From: CAVTYH01 sp963738835
GTDB taxonomy: Bacteria > Planctomycetota > Planctomycetia > Pirellulales > JADZDJ01
Assembly: GCA_963738835.1 (NCBI GenBank)
Contig: CAVTYH010000007.1
Location: forward strand, 194,881-258,880
Direction: 5' to 3'
Length of the DNA: 64,000 nt
Shown here piece by piece: positions 44,011 through 52,962 of this stretch; the first letter of the stretch is position 1; each line of letters opens with the position of its first letter. The notes below the pieces were generated by a model that saw only the letters and a program-made list of their open reading frames with translations, was not told the DNA's origin and searched no databases. A program made the position numbers and the translations under genes.

Positions 44011-44787
44011 CTACGCTGCATGGCGAACAAAAACGCCGCAGTGGCGACGGACGCCCCACAGCGTCAAGAGCATCAGTCCGCCCAGGCCGAGCAGGGCCAG
44101 ACTCGCCGGTTCAGGCACCACTGCAAAAAATGCCAGCGTCGGACCGGCGAACGTGGTGTTCGAGAAGCCTGCGTAGGTCGCAGCGGTCGTGTCGGTGTCT
44201 GCCGTAACCACCAGACGCAAAGTGCCGCCGCCGTTGATGGCGCTCAGAAACGTCGACAAGGCTCCGCCGGAAAACGTCAGTGCATAGAAGTCTTGATCTC
44301 CGTTGGCGCCCACGGTGTAGGTGCCTGTGCCCAACAGCGTGAGCGGAGACAAGTCGGTATCGACGGCCGCAGAACCGTTGTTACCGGTGACATAATTTAG
44401 GCTCGTGTTCGCGGGGTCGATGCTGACCCCCGTTTGCGTCGAGAGGTACACGCTCACCGGTCCGGTGGCGCTAAAGGCGGCGTTCGACTGCGTCAGTTGT
44501 AGCGTGGCGCCGACCACCCCGGTGGCCGTGCTCCCCAACGACAGGCTGGAAAAATCGAAATCAGCCACACCAAAGCTACTGAACGATGCACCGCCGACCG
44601 TCGAACCTTCCATGTTAAAGAAAGCCTTGCCGTTGGCGCCCGCACGCGGACCGGCCGGCTGCACGGTGGCGTTGTCGCTGGCCAACTTGACGACTGGAAT
44701 TAGCGTCGCCTGCGCGGGGACGACCATTGTAAAGCTAACCAGAAGCGCGATCGAAACGCTGCACAATGCCAAAGATGCCGTTCTCAT
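44011..44787 (-). CDS. PEP-CTERM protein
   Basis: 258 residues, intact. The ATG at 44787 places the signal peptide (LALCSVSIALLVSFTMVVPA) at the start; an upstream ATG at 44826 would add 13 residues. The body is a beta-sandwich of the DNRLRE/choice-of-anchor kind (FSSFGVADFDFSSLSLG, LRLVVTADTDTTAATYAGF). The tail is VPEPASLALLGLGGLMLLTL plus RRH. Surface or matrix protein of unknown role. Confidence 0.75.
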   Translation of the reverse strand: MRTASLALCSVSIALLVSFTMVVPAQATLIPVVKLASDNATVQPAGPRAGANGKAFFNMEGSTVGGASFSSFGVADFDFSSLSLGSTATGVVGATLQLTQSNAAFSATGPVSVYLSTQTGVSIDPANTSLNYVTGNNGSAAVDTDLSPLTLLGTGTYTVGANGDQDFYALTFSGGALSTFLSAINGGGTLRLVVTADTDTTAATYAGFSNTTFAGPTLAFFAVVPEPASLALLGLGGLMLLTLWGVRRHCGVFVRHAA

Positions 44788-45411
44788 GTTGAAGTCTTTC
44801 TCTGGGACGAAAGTCCCAATGTTCAAGGCTGCACAATCAATGACGTCAGAGCGATATTATTCCGGAAAACAGCCACCGCCTTAGGTTGGCCGCGAGCGCC
44901 CTATTCCGACGCCCCCATTCCGGCTATCGATTTCACTCCCCATTGTTGTATTCAGCAGCGCGTGTCGCAAGCACTTTTTTGAGATTTCCTGAGATCCTTT
45001 ACATTTGCTAACCGCGTTCTCACAAGCTGGGTGACAGAGCGATCACGCCCTCGCATTGGAACTGCTTGGGTGGTTAGGGGTTAGCGTTGCAGGACTTACG
45101 CCAAAAATTTGATCCAGCCGGAGTCTGTCGCCGCGTTGGTTGAATACTGCTGCGTAATGCGTTAGAGGTTCCCGGCGAAGATTTTGGTCGTGTACACCAT
45201 TTGAAGTTGGTGAGCGGAGGGGGTCGGGAGTCGTTTTGTACCACACACTTGATCCGAGAGATAATTCGTAACGGAAACGAACTCCCGACCCCTTAAGCCG
45301 AATCCGCGTTAAACGGAATCGCTGCCAAGATTTTTGTCCCCTGGTCGCCGCCCCGCTAAACTAACCGCAGTCCGCCGCTTGGGCATCTTCATTCAAACCA
45401 AGGTGCAAAAA
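44788..45411. other. Gap with a MITE-like inverted repeat
   Basis: 624 bases with no gene. The only structure seen is the inverted repeat at 45218-45293. Divergent promoters for the PEP-CTERM gene and the small membrane protein should lie here. Confidence 0.3.
45218..45293. repeat. Inverted repeat GGGGTCGGGAGTCGTTT, MITE-like
   Basis: Left arm 45218-45237 (AGGGGGTCGGGAGTCGTTTT) and right arm 45273-45293 (GAAACGAACTCCCGACCCC) are near-complementary, with a 35-base centre. Arms of this sequence type flank REP-associated or IS200/IS605-like elements in many planctomycetes, so this may be a non-autonomous relic. Confidence 0.55.
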
Positions 45412-45660
45412 ATGAACGCCAGATGGTTCACGCGAATGGGCTGGTTCTATGTGCCGGTTTCTTCCCTGGGCGCTGTGCTGTGGATTTTGGCCGTGCTGTT
45501 TTGTGCCACGGTGTTCATCGCCGTCGATCGTCACTCGCACTCGGTCAACGATACGCTGTACGCTGTCTTCCCTTTCTTCACCTGCACATTTCTCCTCCTG
45601 GATTGGATTGGCTCGCGCACCAGTGGAACTGGCGAAGCGCCCGCACCGGCCGGCCATTAA
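45412..45660 (+). CDS. Small two-pass membrane protein
   Basis: 82 residues with two hydrophobic helices (PVSSLGAVLWILAVLFCATV and TLYAVFPFFTCTFLLLDWIG) and a short cytoplasmic tail. No family recognised. Weak AAGGTG ribosome-binding site. Confidence 0.55.
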   Translation: MNARWFTRMGWFYVPVSSLGAVLWILAVLFCATVFIAVDRHSHSVNDTLYAVFPFFTCTFLLLDWIGSRTSGTGEAPAPAGH

Positions 45661-45698
45661 AAGTCCGGGTGTCAGGAAGGTGTCGGGAGCCGAAGATA

Positions 45699-45899
45699 AT
45701 GGTTCTCAACACCTCCGTGACCTCCGATGAATCCACCTACCAGCAGAACAAGCCGATGGGCGATCACCCGCTGATCTGGACCAACGAAAACCTCCGCCGG
45801 ATAATCTCCATCGCCATCGGCCACGACGTCGCGCTGTGCGACAACCCCGATTTTCAAACGCTGGTGCGCGACGCGATTTTGTGGGCAGGAGGGAAGTGA
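45699..45899 (+). CDS. Small hypothetical protein
   Basis: 66 residues (from TSVTSDESTYQQNKPMGDHP to RDAILWAGGK). The predicted helices and lack of shadow-like composition suggest a real gene, with GGGAG eight to twelve bases before the ATG. Unrecognised. Confidence 0.4.
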   Translation: MVLNTSVTSDESTYQQNKPMGDHPLIWTNENLRRIISIAIGHDVALCDNPDFQTLVRDAILWAGGK

Positions 45900-45995
45900 A
45901 GAACGAGTAAAATCTTTCACCCGATAGATAAAGATCGTCATACTTTTTTTTCTTGTCCGATCAAATTGTTCTGCCAGTTTTTATCGAGGGCTCAA

Positions 45996-46454
45996 ATGAC
46001 ACACTCTCGTTGCATTGCAGGGCTTCTGGTCTTTGCGAACCACTGGTGCATGTGCGGCGGGGTAGTTTTCGGTGAACCATTTAAAACCACACACCAAGTC
46101 GAAATTGCAACGCCGGTTGTCGTGACTGAAGATCGGGTTTCGATGCTTGTGAATGCCACCTCAAATCCGTGGCACCTGCCTGATTCGGGGGTGACCACGA
46201 CAAATATGCGCGGCTATCTGTTGACGGCACGGTTGGCCAATGCCGAAAATATCGATGCTACACGCAGGGTTGTAGGCCCACTGTGGAACTATCCTGGTCC
46301 TAAGTCTGGAATGACGGACGAATGGGGCGTCGAGTATTCAAAAAAGAATGTGCCCCGGCGGAAAAATCCTCCGAGAGTGTTTTTGAGTGCTAGCGGCAAG
46401 TGTCAAAAGGCGATTTTGCTGGACGAAGACACAAAGAACAGCAATGGACGCTAA
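45996..46454 (+). CDS. Secreted protein of unknown function, N-terminal part (frameshifted)
   Basis: GAGGG lies six bases before the ATG. A weak signal peptide (CIAGLLVFANHWCMCGGVVF) starts the protein. The conserved reading leaves near 46430, where an A-rich run (ACAAAGAA) probably lacks one A; DTKEQQWTLNAAEKDAGWVD is the likely continuation. Confidence 0.55.
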   Translation: MTHSRCIAGLLVFANHWCMCGGVVFGEPFKTTHQVEIATPVVVTEDRVSMLVNATSNPWHLPDSGVTTTNMRGYLLTARLANAENIDATRRVVGPLWNYPGPKSGMTDEWGVEYSKKNVPRRKNPPRVFLSASGKCQKAILLDEDTKNSNGR

Positions 46455-47257
46455 ATGCTGCTGAAAAGGATGCTGGTTGGGTTGATGACGGCAAACGCGA
46501 CCACATCAGCTTGGACGAAACTCTTTCTCATTTAGACAGCGAATCCGGTCACTACCGGGCAATGAAAATGCGCGATGGCACAGTACGGATTTACAATTTA
46601 GATAGCGGCGACCGCATCGAAGATCGATGGTTGGAAAGTGCCTTTGCGGATTTTCAGAATCGCAAAGAATTGAGCAATCATCACGGTTACCTCACGGACG
46701 ACTTGAAGTATCTGGTAGTGTTTCCGTTGACCTGGAACCGAGGGTCTGAGGGCACAGTGACAGATTTTGTTCTGAACGGTGAAAAGTATCGCTGTGATAG
46801 TCACTACTTGGTCTATGCAAGGCCAGAAGCCACGCCACGTGTATTTTCTGGGATGCGATATCGCGAATCAGCCTTGGAGACATTCAAGCCACTTTCAATT
46901 GACGGGAAACTGCTGTTCTTGGAATATTCGGATCAGCAACTGATCTTGCGCAATCTTGAAAACGAAGTGGTCTATTCGCATCAATTCACGGAACGTGTCA
47001 GATGGCTAAATAGAGACTCTTCGACTTGGACGCATGTTGTACAGGTACAATATGATCCGCAGGCAAATCGAGTTGTATTCACCGCAAGTCCAATATTGTC
47101 GATCTTTTCAGACGAACAGAAAGACGATTGTGTGTACGTTCTGGCATGGCATCTAAATGACCAAAAAACCAAACTGTGCTTTCTTCACACTCGCGATCTA
47201 TTTGATTTGAAAGGCGATGGTTATTACCCGAAGCAAACCATTCGTGTTCAGGATTGA
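46400..47257 (+). CDS. Secreted protein of unknown function, C-terminal part (frameshifted)
   Basis: Real sequence from about 46430. Beta-propeller-like repeats of short strands are visible (GTVRIYNLDSGDRIEDRWLE, LIFLEYSDQQ-like and LILRNLENEVVYSH stretches). Joined length about 420 residues. The stop overlaps the ATG of the next small membrane protein (TGATG). Base composition here is lower in GC than in neighbouring genes, which may mark a different origin. Confidence 0.55.
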   Translation: MSKGDFAGRRHKEQQWTLNAAEKDAGWVDDGKRDHISLDETLSHLDSESGHYRAMKMRDGTVRIYNLDSGDRIEDRWLESAFADFQNRKELSNHHGYLTDDLKYLVVFPLTWNRGSEGTVTDFVLNGEKYRCDSHYLVYARPEATPRVFSGMRYRESALETFKPLSIDGKLLFLEYSDQQLILRNLENEVVYSHQFTERVRWLNRDSSTWTHVVQVQYDPQANRVVFTASPILSIFSDEQKDDCVYVLAWHLNDQKTKLCFLHTRDLFDLKGDGYYPKQTIRVQD

Positions 47258-47532
47258 TGGGTTGGCCACGATTCACACTCCGAGACATACTCATTGCCAT
47301 TGGGCTTATCGCCGTTGGGCTGGGCGTGCTGGCCGAAATCATCCGCCGCGATCCGGGTTGTATAAACTTCGGAATTCTGCTCGTGCTCTACTTTGGTTCT
47401 TTCGCCATGATCGGTGCGGGACTTTTTACACCGTTCCACAAATGGATGATCGGAGCCGTGGTGGGTTGTGTCACAGCGTTCGTTATCATGGTCGGTCTCT
47501 TTGCAATGATGATCATCTATCACATTCATTGA
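47257..47532 (+). CDS. Small three-pass membrane protein
   Basis: 91 residues. It begins MGWPRFTLRDILIAIGLIAV, the planctomycete pattern FTLRDLL at the start of small membrane proteins, then two more helices (FGILLVLYFGSFAMIGAGLF, MIGAVVGCVTAFVIMVGLF). Overlaps the upstream stop by one base, so translationally coupled. Function unknown. Confidence 0.6.
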   Translation: MGWPRFTLRDILIAIGLIAVGLGVLAEIIRRDPGCINFGILLVLYFGSFAMIGAGLFTPFHKWMIGAVVGCVTAFVIMVGLFAMMIIYHIH

Positions 47533-47550
47533 ATTGTTTGAAGTTTCGAT

Positions 47551-47886
47551 ATGCGATGTTCGCTTTCCATTCTCGGGCTTCTATTGCTAATGCTTTTTTC
47601 ACAAGGCTGCGGCAGTCGCCAAAACTTTTCGGTAGCGTCGGAAAAACAAAAATGGGCCGCGGAAGGCTGGACCTATGTGGAAACCTTCGGCACCCCGGCG
47701 GACGACGCGGTGCTTGTAACAAATCTGAGTTCAACGACCGCAAAAGCAATTTCCGCCTTTGCATCCACTCAAGGTAAATCGACCAGCAAGGAATACACAC
47801 AAGACAACGCGTTTTATCTCGTGGTCAGCATGCAGCGCCCATCGGGCGAAGCTTTTGCTTTGGTGTTTACCAAGCCTAGGAAATAA
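47551..47886 (+). CDS. Small lipoprotein
   Basis: 111 residues with lipobox LLLLMLFSQGC, acceptor Cys at about residue 20. The mature part is compact (WAAEGWTYVETFGTPADDAV, AFYLVVSMQRPSGEAFALVF). It follows the three-pass membrane protein by 18 bases, probably the third gene of one transcript. Unrecognised. Confidence 0.6.
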   Translation: MRCSLSILGLLLLMLFSQGCGSRQNFSVASEKQKWAAEGWTYVETFGTPADDAVLVTNLSSTTAKAISAFASTQGKSTSKEYTQDNAFYLVVSMQRPSGEAFALVFTKPRK

Positions 47887-47938
47887 GTGTACGACACCAG
47901 TTTCAGCGACCTTTTCCTCAACTCTATACAATCTACGC

Positions 47939-48103
47939 TCACGCATCGCTCACGTTCGCCGGGGCAAGGCGGGGAGCCACCAGTTGGATGAATGCCAGGG
48001 CAATCAGATAGGCGAGGCTAGCGCAAAAAAACGGCAGGAAGTAATTCTTTTGGGTTTCGACCAAGTAGCCCACAAAAATTTGCGAGTGTTCCTCACGAAA
48101 GCA
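47939..48103 (-). pseudogene. C-terminal remnant of an MFS transporter
   Basis: About 54 codons ending at a stop at 47939-47941. The translation includes SQIFVGYLVETQKNYFLPFF and YLIALAFIQLVAPRLAPANV, which resembles the last transmembrane helix and tail of planctomycete MFS (hexuronate/sugar-phosphate type) transporters. No upstream part is found on this strand, so the rest has been deleted. Too short to be a working gene. Confidence 0.5.
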
Positions 48104-48198
48104 TCAGCTCATCGTGCTAGCAGCGCCAGCGTTTCATTTTGCCGTTGACCACTTAATCGCGATCGCTAGAATCGCCGCCCGGTCGGTCGGCTAAAAGC

Positions 48199-48330
48199 AT
48201 GAGATTGTGCGCCAATTTCACTCTGGTGCTGATTGCGTGGAGTTTGAGCCGGCCGATTGCCGAAGCTCAAGATAGGGGGACGGCGGCGGTTCGCGTCGCC
48301 AAGTGGTCACGTCTATTCCCCAAGTCATAA
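48199..48330 (+). CDS. Possible short exported peptide or N-terminal gene remnant
   Basis: 43 codons. The first 24 residues look like a signal peptide (LCANFTLVLIAWSLSRPIAE with an AEA-Q cleavage site), followed by only 19 residues. It may be a decayed or frameshifted gene start rather than a functional peptide. No clear ribosome-binding site. Confidence 0.25.
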   Translation: MRLCANFTLVLIAWSLSRPIAEAQDRGTAAVRVAKWSRLFPKS

Positions 48331-48445
48331 CAAATCTGTTTTCGTCCTCAGGGAAGAGGATGCCGCCGGTCCGGTAAGCGACAGGGAAGTCGCCACGGCC
48401 GGCATGGCACACTCTCCTGACTAACGTGCAAAGGTGCTTCGAGCC

Positions 48446-49645
48446 ATGCGAGCCACATTGGGTCGGGCCGCGGTGGTGGTGCTTCTGGTGTTCAGCGCTA
48501 GCGGCTGCAAAAGCGGTCCCAGCATGTTTGCCTGGGGCAAGAAAAAACAAGACAACCTCAGCGAAGCGCCGAAGTTCGCGTCGACTGGCGCCACCGCGCC
48601 GGCTGCGGCCGGCGCTCCGACGTTGCCCAGCAGCACCGTGAATCCGAGCAGCTCGCTAACGAACATGGCAGCGCCGGCAACTGCGCAGACCGCTTACGGC
48701 GCCACACCGGCGGCATATCAGAACGCCTATCCGAAAACGCCGTACGAACAAGCGAAGCTGGGCGGCGCGTCGGCGATCCCTGCTTACGGTTCGCCGACTG
48801 CTCCGGCGACCAGCGCTTCAAACACAATGCCGAACGCGAACCTAGCCGGCACTTCTCTGACGACGGCCTACGGCACCAATGCAAATCAGGCGGTCGCGAC
48901 CGTCCAACCGCAGAATGGATTGTATCAGACACCAAACTACAACGCCGCTCCGGCACAGACGAACAATCCGTACGCCGCTGCATCGCCTCCGGCCGATCCT
49001 AACGCCATGATGCCAGCTTATCGCACCGCCGATGCTCGCAGCGCGGCACCGGGAATGACGCCAGGCGCGGCCGATCCCAACGCCATGCAAGCTAACGCGG
49101 GGATGGGCGATCGGTATGCCACTCCGCCGGCCGCGATAAACGGCGATCGTTATGCCAATCCTGCGGCCAGCGCACCGGCTGCTGGAACCACGACCGGCGA
49201 ATACGGCGATCGCTACGCACAACCGCCGCTGAACTATCGATCTGACAACGCGGTTCCGGGCAACAACGGTTATCAGCCGGGCGTCACACCGAATCCGCCG
49301 GGCAACACCGGCTACTCACCGTCCGATGTGTACTCCGGCGCGAGCCCCGCCATGGGCGGCGCTGCAACCCTGCCGGTGCGGCCAGAACCGAACTATCGTC
49401 CGGGCGGCACGAGCGATTACTCGGTGCCGGCCGGCGCCACGCAACCGGCAAGCAGCGGAATTCAGCCGTCGGGCCATGTTTCGTTTGGCGGCGTGACGCC
49501 GGCAAGCTACCAAGCTCCGGCCGCTCCAACTGCGGCCAGCGGCGAAATGTACGGCGCTTATCAAGGCGCGAGTTCTGCCAGCGAACCAGCGTACGGTGCT
49601 TCGAATTCATACAGCACCACGCCCGGCCTCTTGCCAGCACACTAA
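48446..49645 (+). CDS. Low-complexity lipoprotein
   Basis: 399 residues. Signal peptide with lipobox VLLVFSASGC (acceptor Cys near residue 21). The mature protein is disordered and rich in Ala, Pro, Asn, Tyr and Gly, with a recurring GDRYA motif three times in the middle and many YG/PAY tyrosine repeats. The start is the ATG at 48446; a GTG 12 bases upstream is possible. Probably a cell-envelope lipoprotein with a long flexible arm. Confidence 0.7.
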   Translation: MRATLGRAAVVVLLVFSASGCKSGPSMFAWGKKKQDNLSEAPKFASTGATAPAAAGAPTLPSSTVNPSSSLTNMAAPATAQTAYGATPAAYQNAYPKTPYEQAKLGGASAIPAYGSPTAPATSASNTMPNANLAGTSLTTAYGTNANQAVATVQPQNGLYQTPNYNAAPAQTNNPYAAASPPADPNAMMPAYRTADARSAAPGMTPGAADPNAMQANAGMGDRYATPPAAINGDRYANPAASAPAAGTTTGEYGDRYAQPPLNYRSDNAVPGNNGYQPGVTPNPPGNTGYSPSDVYSGASPAMGGAATLPVRPEPNYRPGGTSDYSVPAGATQPASSGIQPSGHVSFGGVTPASYQAPAAPTAASGEMYGAYQGASSASEPAYGASNSYSTTPGLLPAH

Positions 49646-49666
49646 TCGCCGTGCATCATCGGGTGC

Positions 49667-50830
49667 ATGCGATTCAAGATTCAACCTGCGATTCTGGCCC
49701 TCGTCGTGTTGACGATAGGGCTGCCAAGCACCGCGACAGCGGCTGAACCGTACACGTTGGATTATCGCGGCAAGGTTCATCTCACGGCCGACAGCACGAC
49801 CGATCAGAACGGCGCCCCGTTCAAGATTACCGGCCTCAGCGGCGTGACGTATCTCGGCGGCAATCGCTTTGTTGCCGTGATGGATAACTCGAACCATCTT
49901 GTGTTGCTCGATGTGACGTTCAAAGACGACGGTTCCATTGCCACGCACAACATCACCGGCGGCCAGACCGTTCCCACCAGCCGCGATTACGAAGGCATCG
50001 CCTACACCAATGCCGCGCGCAACAGCGTGTTTCTGAGCAACGAGGCCACACCGCCGCCGCCAGCACTGTATGAATACAGCCTCGATAAAAAAGCCACGCT
50101 GCTGCAGACGGTGAAAATGCCGCCGGTGTTTACGTATCAGGTCGACAACCGCGGTTTGGAATCGCTCACGCGCCGCGCCGACGGCCAAGTAATGTGGACG
50201 GCCAACGAAGAGGCGCTCACGGTCGATGGCACAACCTCATCGAAGACGGGCGGCACGGTCGTTCGACTGCAGCGATTTACGATCGATGGCAACACGGTCA
50301 CGCCGGCGCAGGAATTCGCCTATCAAGTTGAACCGATTCATGGCGCGCTAGCAGGCGAGCCGGTTGCCAGCGGGCTTTCCGACATGGTGGTGTTGCCCGA
50401 CGGTACGCTGTTAACGCTGGAGCGCTCGGCCGTCGCCGGCCTGCCGCCGTTTAAGACCCGGATTTACCAGGTCGATTTTACCGGCGCGACTGATGTGAGT
50501 CAGGGAGAATTGACCAGCGGACTCGCCGGCAAAACGTACACGCCGGTTCACAAGACACAGTTGTATTCAAGCAGTGCGATCGGCGAGAACCTGGAAGGGC
50601 TTTGCCTTGGCCCGAAACTGAGCGACGGCCATTGGGTTTTGCTCGGCGTGGTGGACAATGGCGATCCGCTCAGCAAAAACACGCTGGTGGCATTTGAGCT
50701 GGCGGCGCCGACCGAGCGTTCGGCAATCTTGATTCCCGCGGCCATCGGAGGCGGAGCCCTTGTGTTGCTCTTGGTAATTCGTCTGCTCTTCGCCGCGCGA
50801 AAAACCGTTCCAGTCGTCGAAGATCGCTGA
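49667..50830 (+). CDS. Phytase-like esterase with C-terminal membrane anchor
   Basis: 387 residues, intact. Signal peptide (LALVVLTIGLPSTATAA), then the beta-propeller of the esterase-like phytase family: GLSGVTYLGGNRFVAVMDNS, SRDYEGIAYTNAARNSVFLS, VDNRGLESLTRRADGQVMWT and IGENLEGLCLGPKLSDGHWV. A transmembrane helix (ILIPAAIGGGALVLLLVIRL) and a short basic/acidic tail end the protein, keeping it at the membrane. Substrate unproven. It begins 21 bases after the lipoprotein stop. Confidence 0.8.
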   Translation: MRFKIQPAILALVVLTIGLPSTATAAEPYTLDYRGKVHLTADSTTDQNGAPFKITGLSGVTYLGGNRFVAVMDNSNHLVLLDVTFKDDGSIATHNITGGQTVPTSRDYEGIAYTNAARNSVFLSNEATPPPPALYEYSLDKKATLLQTVKMPPVFTYQVDNRGLESLTRRADGQVMWTANEEALTVDGTTSSKTGGTVVRLQRFTIDGNTVTPAQEFAYQVEPIHGALAGEPVASGLSDMVVLPDGTLLTLERSAVAGLPPFKTRIYQVDFTGATDVSQGELTSGLAGKTYTPVHKTQLYSSSAIGENLEGLCLGPKLSDGHWVLLGVVDNGDPLSKNTLVAFELAAPTERSAILIPAAIGGGALVLLLVIRLLFAARKTVPVVEDR

Positions 50831-50953
50831 GCCTCGAGTTTTTTGTGGGCCGGCAATCAGACGCTTTGCGCTTGTCGCGGATACGGTGCCCGACTACGCT
50901 GGATAAGTTGCCGGCAATTACTTTACTTTTGCAAACGACATCCTTTGGCAATC

Positions 50954-51850
50954 ATGCGTAACGGTCTCTTGCTTCGTCGCTCGATCTGTCTCGCCGTGTG
51001 CCTGGGCGCAGTGCTGGCATCGGGGGCACCAGTGCAGGCGCAGCCAACTTATTCGGGAGCATTGAATGTGTTGCCGAGTCAGGCGCCGTGGAATTGGGGA
51101 TATCAGGCGCTGAATCTGTCGAATCCGCTCACGGCTCCGCTGGCAACCGCGACGGCCGGCGGCGGCGTCACCACCCTCGATACGATGGGCCAGGTGGCCG
51201 ATGCCGCTGGATTTACCACTCACGTGCCGAATCTCTTCTCTCCCGGTTTGGCTTACGTGCATCCGAATTTAATCGCCTTAGATCGCAGCGCCGGGTTTCA
51301 AGTGAACTTTACCCTGAAAGTTCTGGATGAGCAGCACAGCAATGCTGACCGCGCCGGATTTAGCGTGACGGTGCTTTCGAGCCTCGATCTGCCCTTGGGC
51401 CCGCCGGGAATCGAGCTGGCGTTTTGGAAAAACGAAGTGTGGGCCCAAAACGCAGGATTTACTCATGGCGAATCGTCGGGCCCCTTCGATACGACCACCG
51501 GGCTCATTCCATATCAACTGCAGGTGGCTGGCGACAGCTACACGCTCTTGGCGAACAACGTGCAGATTCTGTCGGGCAGTTTGCGCGACTATTCCGGATT
51601 CAAGGGAGGGCCGCCGTTCAATCCAAACTTTCCATACTACCAGACGAATTTCGTATTCTTTGGCGACGACACCTCGTCGGCGCAAGCCAGCGTGCAGATT
51701 GCTTCGTTTCAGGTCGTACCCGAACCGATGAGCGTTGTGCTGGCCGCGGTTGGCGGCGCGATTTTGATCGTCTCGCTAAGTCGCAAGCGGATATCGCAAT
51801 CTTCGCCGAACTCCCGACCAACACCATCAGGCTACGTAACCGGCCACTGA
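50954..51850 (+). CDS. PEP-CTERM protein
   Basis: 298 residues, intact. Signal peptide (ICLAVCLGAVLASGAPVQAQ), a single beta-sandwich-like domain (FQVNFTLKVLDEQHSNADRA, GFSVTVLSSLDLPLGPPGIE) of the kind found in choice-of-anchor proteins, and a tail VPEPMSVVLAAVGGAILIVS followed by SRKR and about 20 extra residues, longer than usual for the sorting tail. Confidence 0.75.
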   Translation: MRNGLLLRRSICLAVCLGAVLASGAPVQAQPTYSGALNVLPSQAPWNWGYQALNLSNPLTAPLATATAGGGVTTLDTMGQVADAAGFTTHVPNLFSPGLAYVHPNLIALDRSAGFQVNFTLKVLDEQHSNADRAGFSVTVLSSLDLPLGPPGIELAFWKNEVWAQNAGFTHGESSGPFDTTTGLIPYQLQVAGDSYTLLANNVQILSGSLRDYSGFKGGPPFNPNFPYYQTNFVFFGDDTSSAQASVQIASFQVVPEPMSVVLAAVGGAILIVSLSRKRISQSSPNSRPTPSGYVTGH

Positions 51851-51879
51851 CTACCGGTAACTGCTTTGTTACCAGCCCA

Positions 51880-52191
51880 TCACCATATTCGATTCGATCG
51901 CTTTGCGCGCCGGTCTAAATCTTCGCCCGTCTCGTGCATATACAGGCGGATGGCATGCACTTTGTCGCCGTGGGCCTTGCTCAGGCAGTCGCGCGCGGTG
52001 TGGCAGATATCGACGTGGCCGGTGATGCCTAACACCGACTTGGAAATCACCCAGGTATCGCGCGGACGTTTGGTGAGCCGCAGAACTCTTTCACCGGGAT
52101 AAGCCTGGTTGGCGACATGGGTGGCGTCGTCGTCGTTGGCAGCCCAGGTGATGATAATATGTGCGTCGGTCTCAACTTCAAACAGCGGCAT
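51880..52191 (-). CDS. Small hypothetical protein
   Basis: 103 residues. The start is set by AAAGGAGGACGG seven bases before the ATG, so the longer upstream frame is not used. The sequence (MPLFEVETDAHIIITWAAND) is acidic to basic with several His and two Cys (TGHVDICHTARDC) and no recognised domain. Confidence 0.6.
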   Translation of the reverse strand: MPLFEVETDAHIIITWAANDDDATHVANQAYPGERVLRLTKRPRDTWVISKSVLGITGHVDICHTARDCLSKAHGDKVHAIRLYMHETGEDLDRRAKRSNRIW

Positions 52192-52596
52192 GATCCGTCC
52201 TCCTTTGGCTAAAGACGACCGTGGGGCGCGCTGAAAATGGCCAGAGGTGTGGGGCCGGAAAGCAAGCGTGAGCGCGCCAGGAATCGGTCTGGGCTCTTGC
52301 AATGTACGCCGATTATTCCGGTTCGTCAACGCAGCTCAAGAACGGCGATTTTTGCGAGAATTTCCCAAAAATTCTGCCCACTGAGGCGGTCCGGCGACGG
52401 GCCGGATTGCAAATGCCGGCGGCTGTTTGTAACAGCCGGCCGGTTCCTGCGCTTATTGCAGGAAGCTGCTGCAATTTCAGCATCACGCCATGACTGGAAG
52501 CGATAGCAATCGATCTATCAGTTGGCGTTAATTCGCAATTCGCGTCAACCGCGGCAATCGAGTCCCAGCAATCGGGCGATTCCAGGAGGTCTTTCC
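52192..52596. other. Intergenic region with a strong hairpin
   Basis: 405 bases between divergent genes. A hairpin with arms GGCTGTT/AACAGCC (52421-52437) extended by CCGGC-type flanks lies about 155 bases before the STAS gene and might be a leader structure. A good CAGGAGG ribosome-binding site serves the STAS gene. Nothing else seen. Confidence 0.4.
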
Positions 52597-52962
52597 ATGT
52601 TTACTAGCACGCGGCATGACGACCTTGTGACGGTCCAGGCCGGACCCCGACTCGAGTACCAAGAGCTCGACGGCTGCGACAATATCCTGGCAGCCTTGCT
52701 CGGCGACAGCGGCTTTGCCCAAATTGCATTGCTCGATTTATCGAACACCTTGTACCTCGATTCGGCGGGAATCAACTGGCTCTTGAATTGCCACCGGCGG
52801 TTTCGTGAAGCGGGCGGCGCCCTTGTAATTCATTCGATCACACCGATGGTCATGCAAGTTATTCGTTTAATGCGTTTGGACAGGGTCTTCCAATTGGCCG
52901 ACGATGCCCGGTCGGCTCGTCTACTTCTTGTAGGAGCGGCGTTATGCACACGGCAAACTTGA
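52597..52962 (+). CDS. STAS-domain anti-sigma factor antagonist-like protein
   Basis: 121 residues. ATG with AGGAGG seven bases upstream. The STAS fold is clear: IALLDLSNTLYLDSAGINWL contains the conserved DSxG serine that anti-sigma kinases phosphorylate in SpoIIAA-like proteins, followed by EAGGALVIHSITPMVMQVIR and RVFQLADDARSA. It overlaps the downstream secretion ATPase by 19 bases, so the two are made together, suggesting phospho-control of pilus or secretion activity rather than of a sigma factor. Confidence 0.8.
   Translation: MFTSTRHDDLVTVQAGPRLEYQELDGCDNILAALLGDSGFAQIALLDLSNTLYLDSAGINWLLNCHRRFREAGGALVIHSITPMVMQVIRLMRLDRVFQLADDARSARLLLVGAALCTRQT

Larger units (their letters stand above)
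47887..48445. other. Remnant-bearing gap
   Basis: 559 bases holding only the MFS remnant and a possible 43-codon exported-peptide frame. Otherwise no gene or repeat seen. Confidence 0.3.

Noticed and set aside
43784..44176. Forward open frame overlapping the end of the PEP-CTERM gene
   Set aside because: Overlaps a clear PEP-CTERM gene on the other strand and shows no signal, domain or ribosome-binding site.
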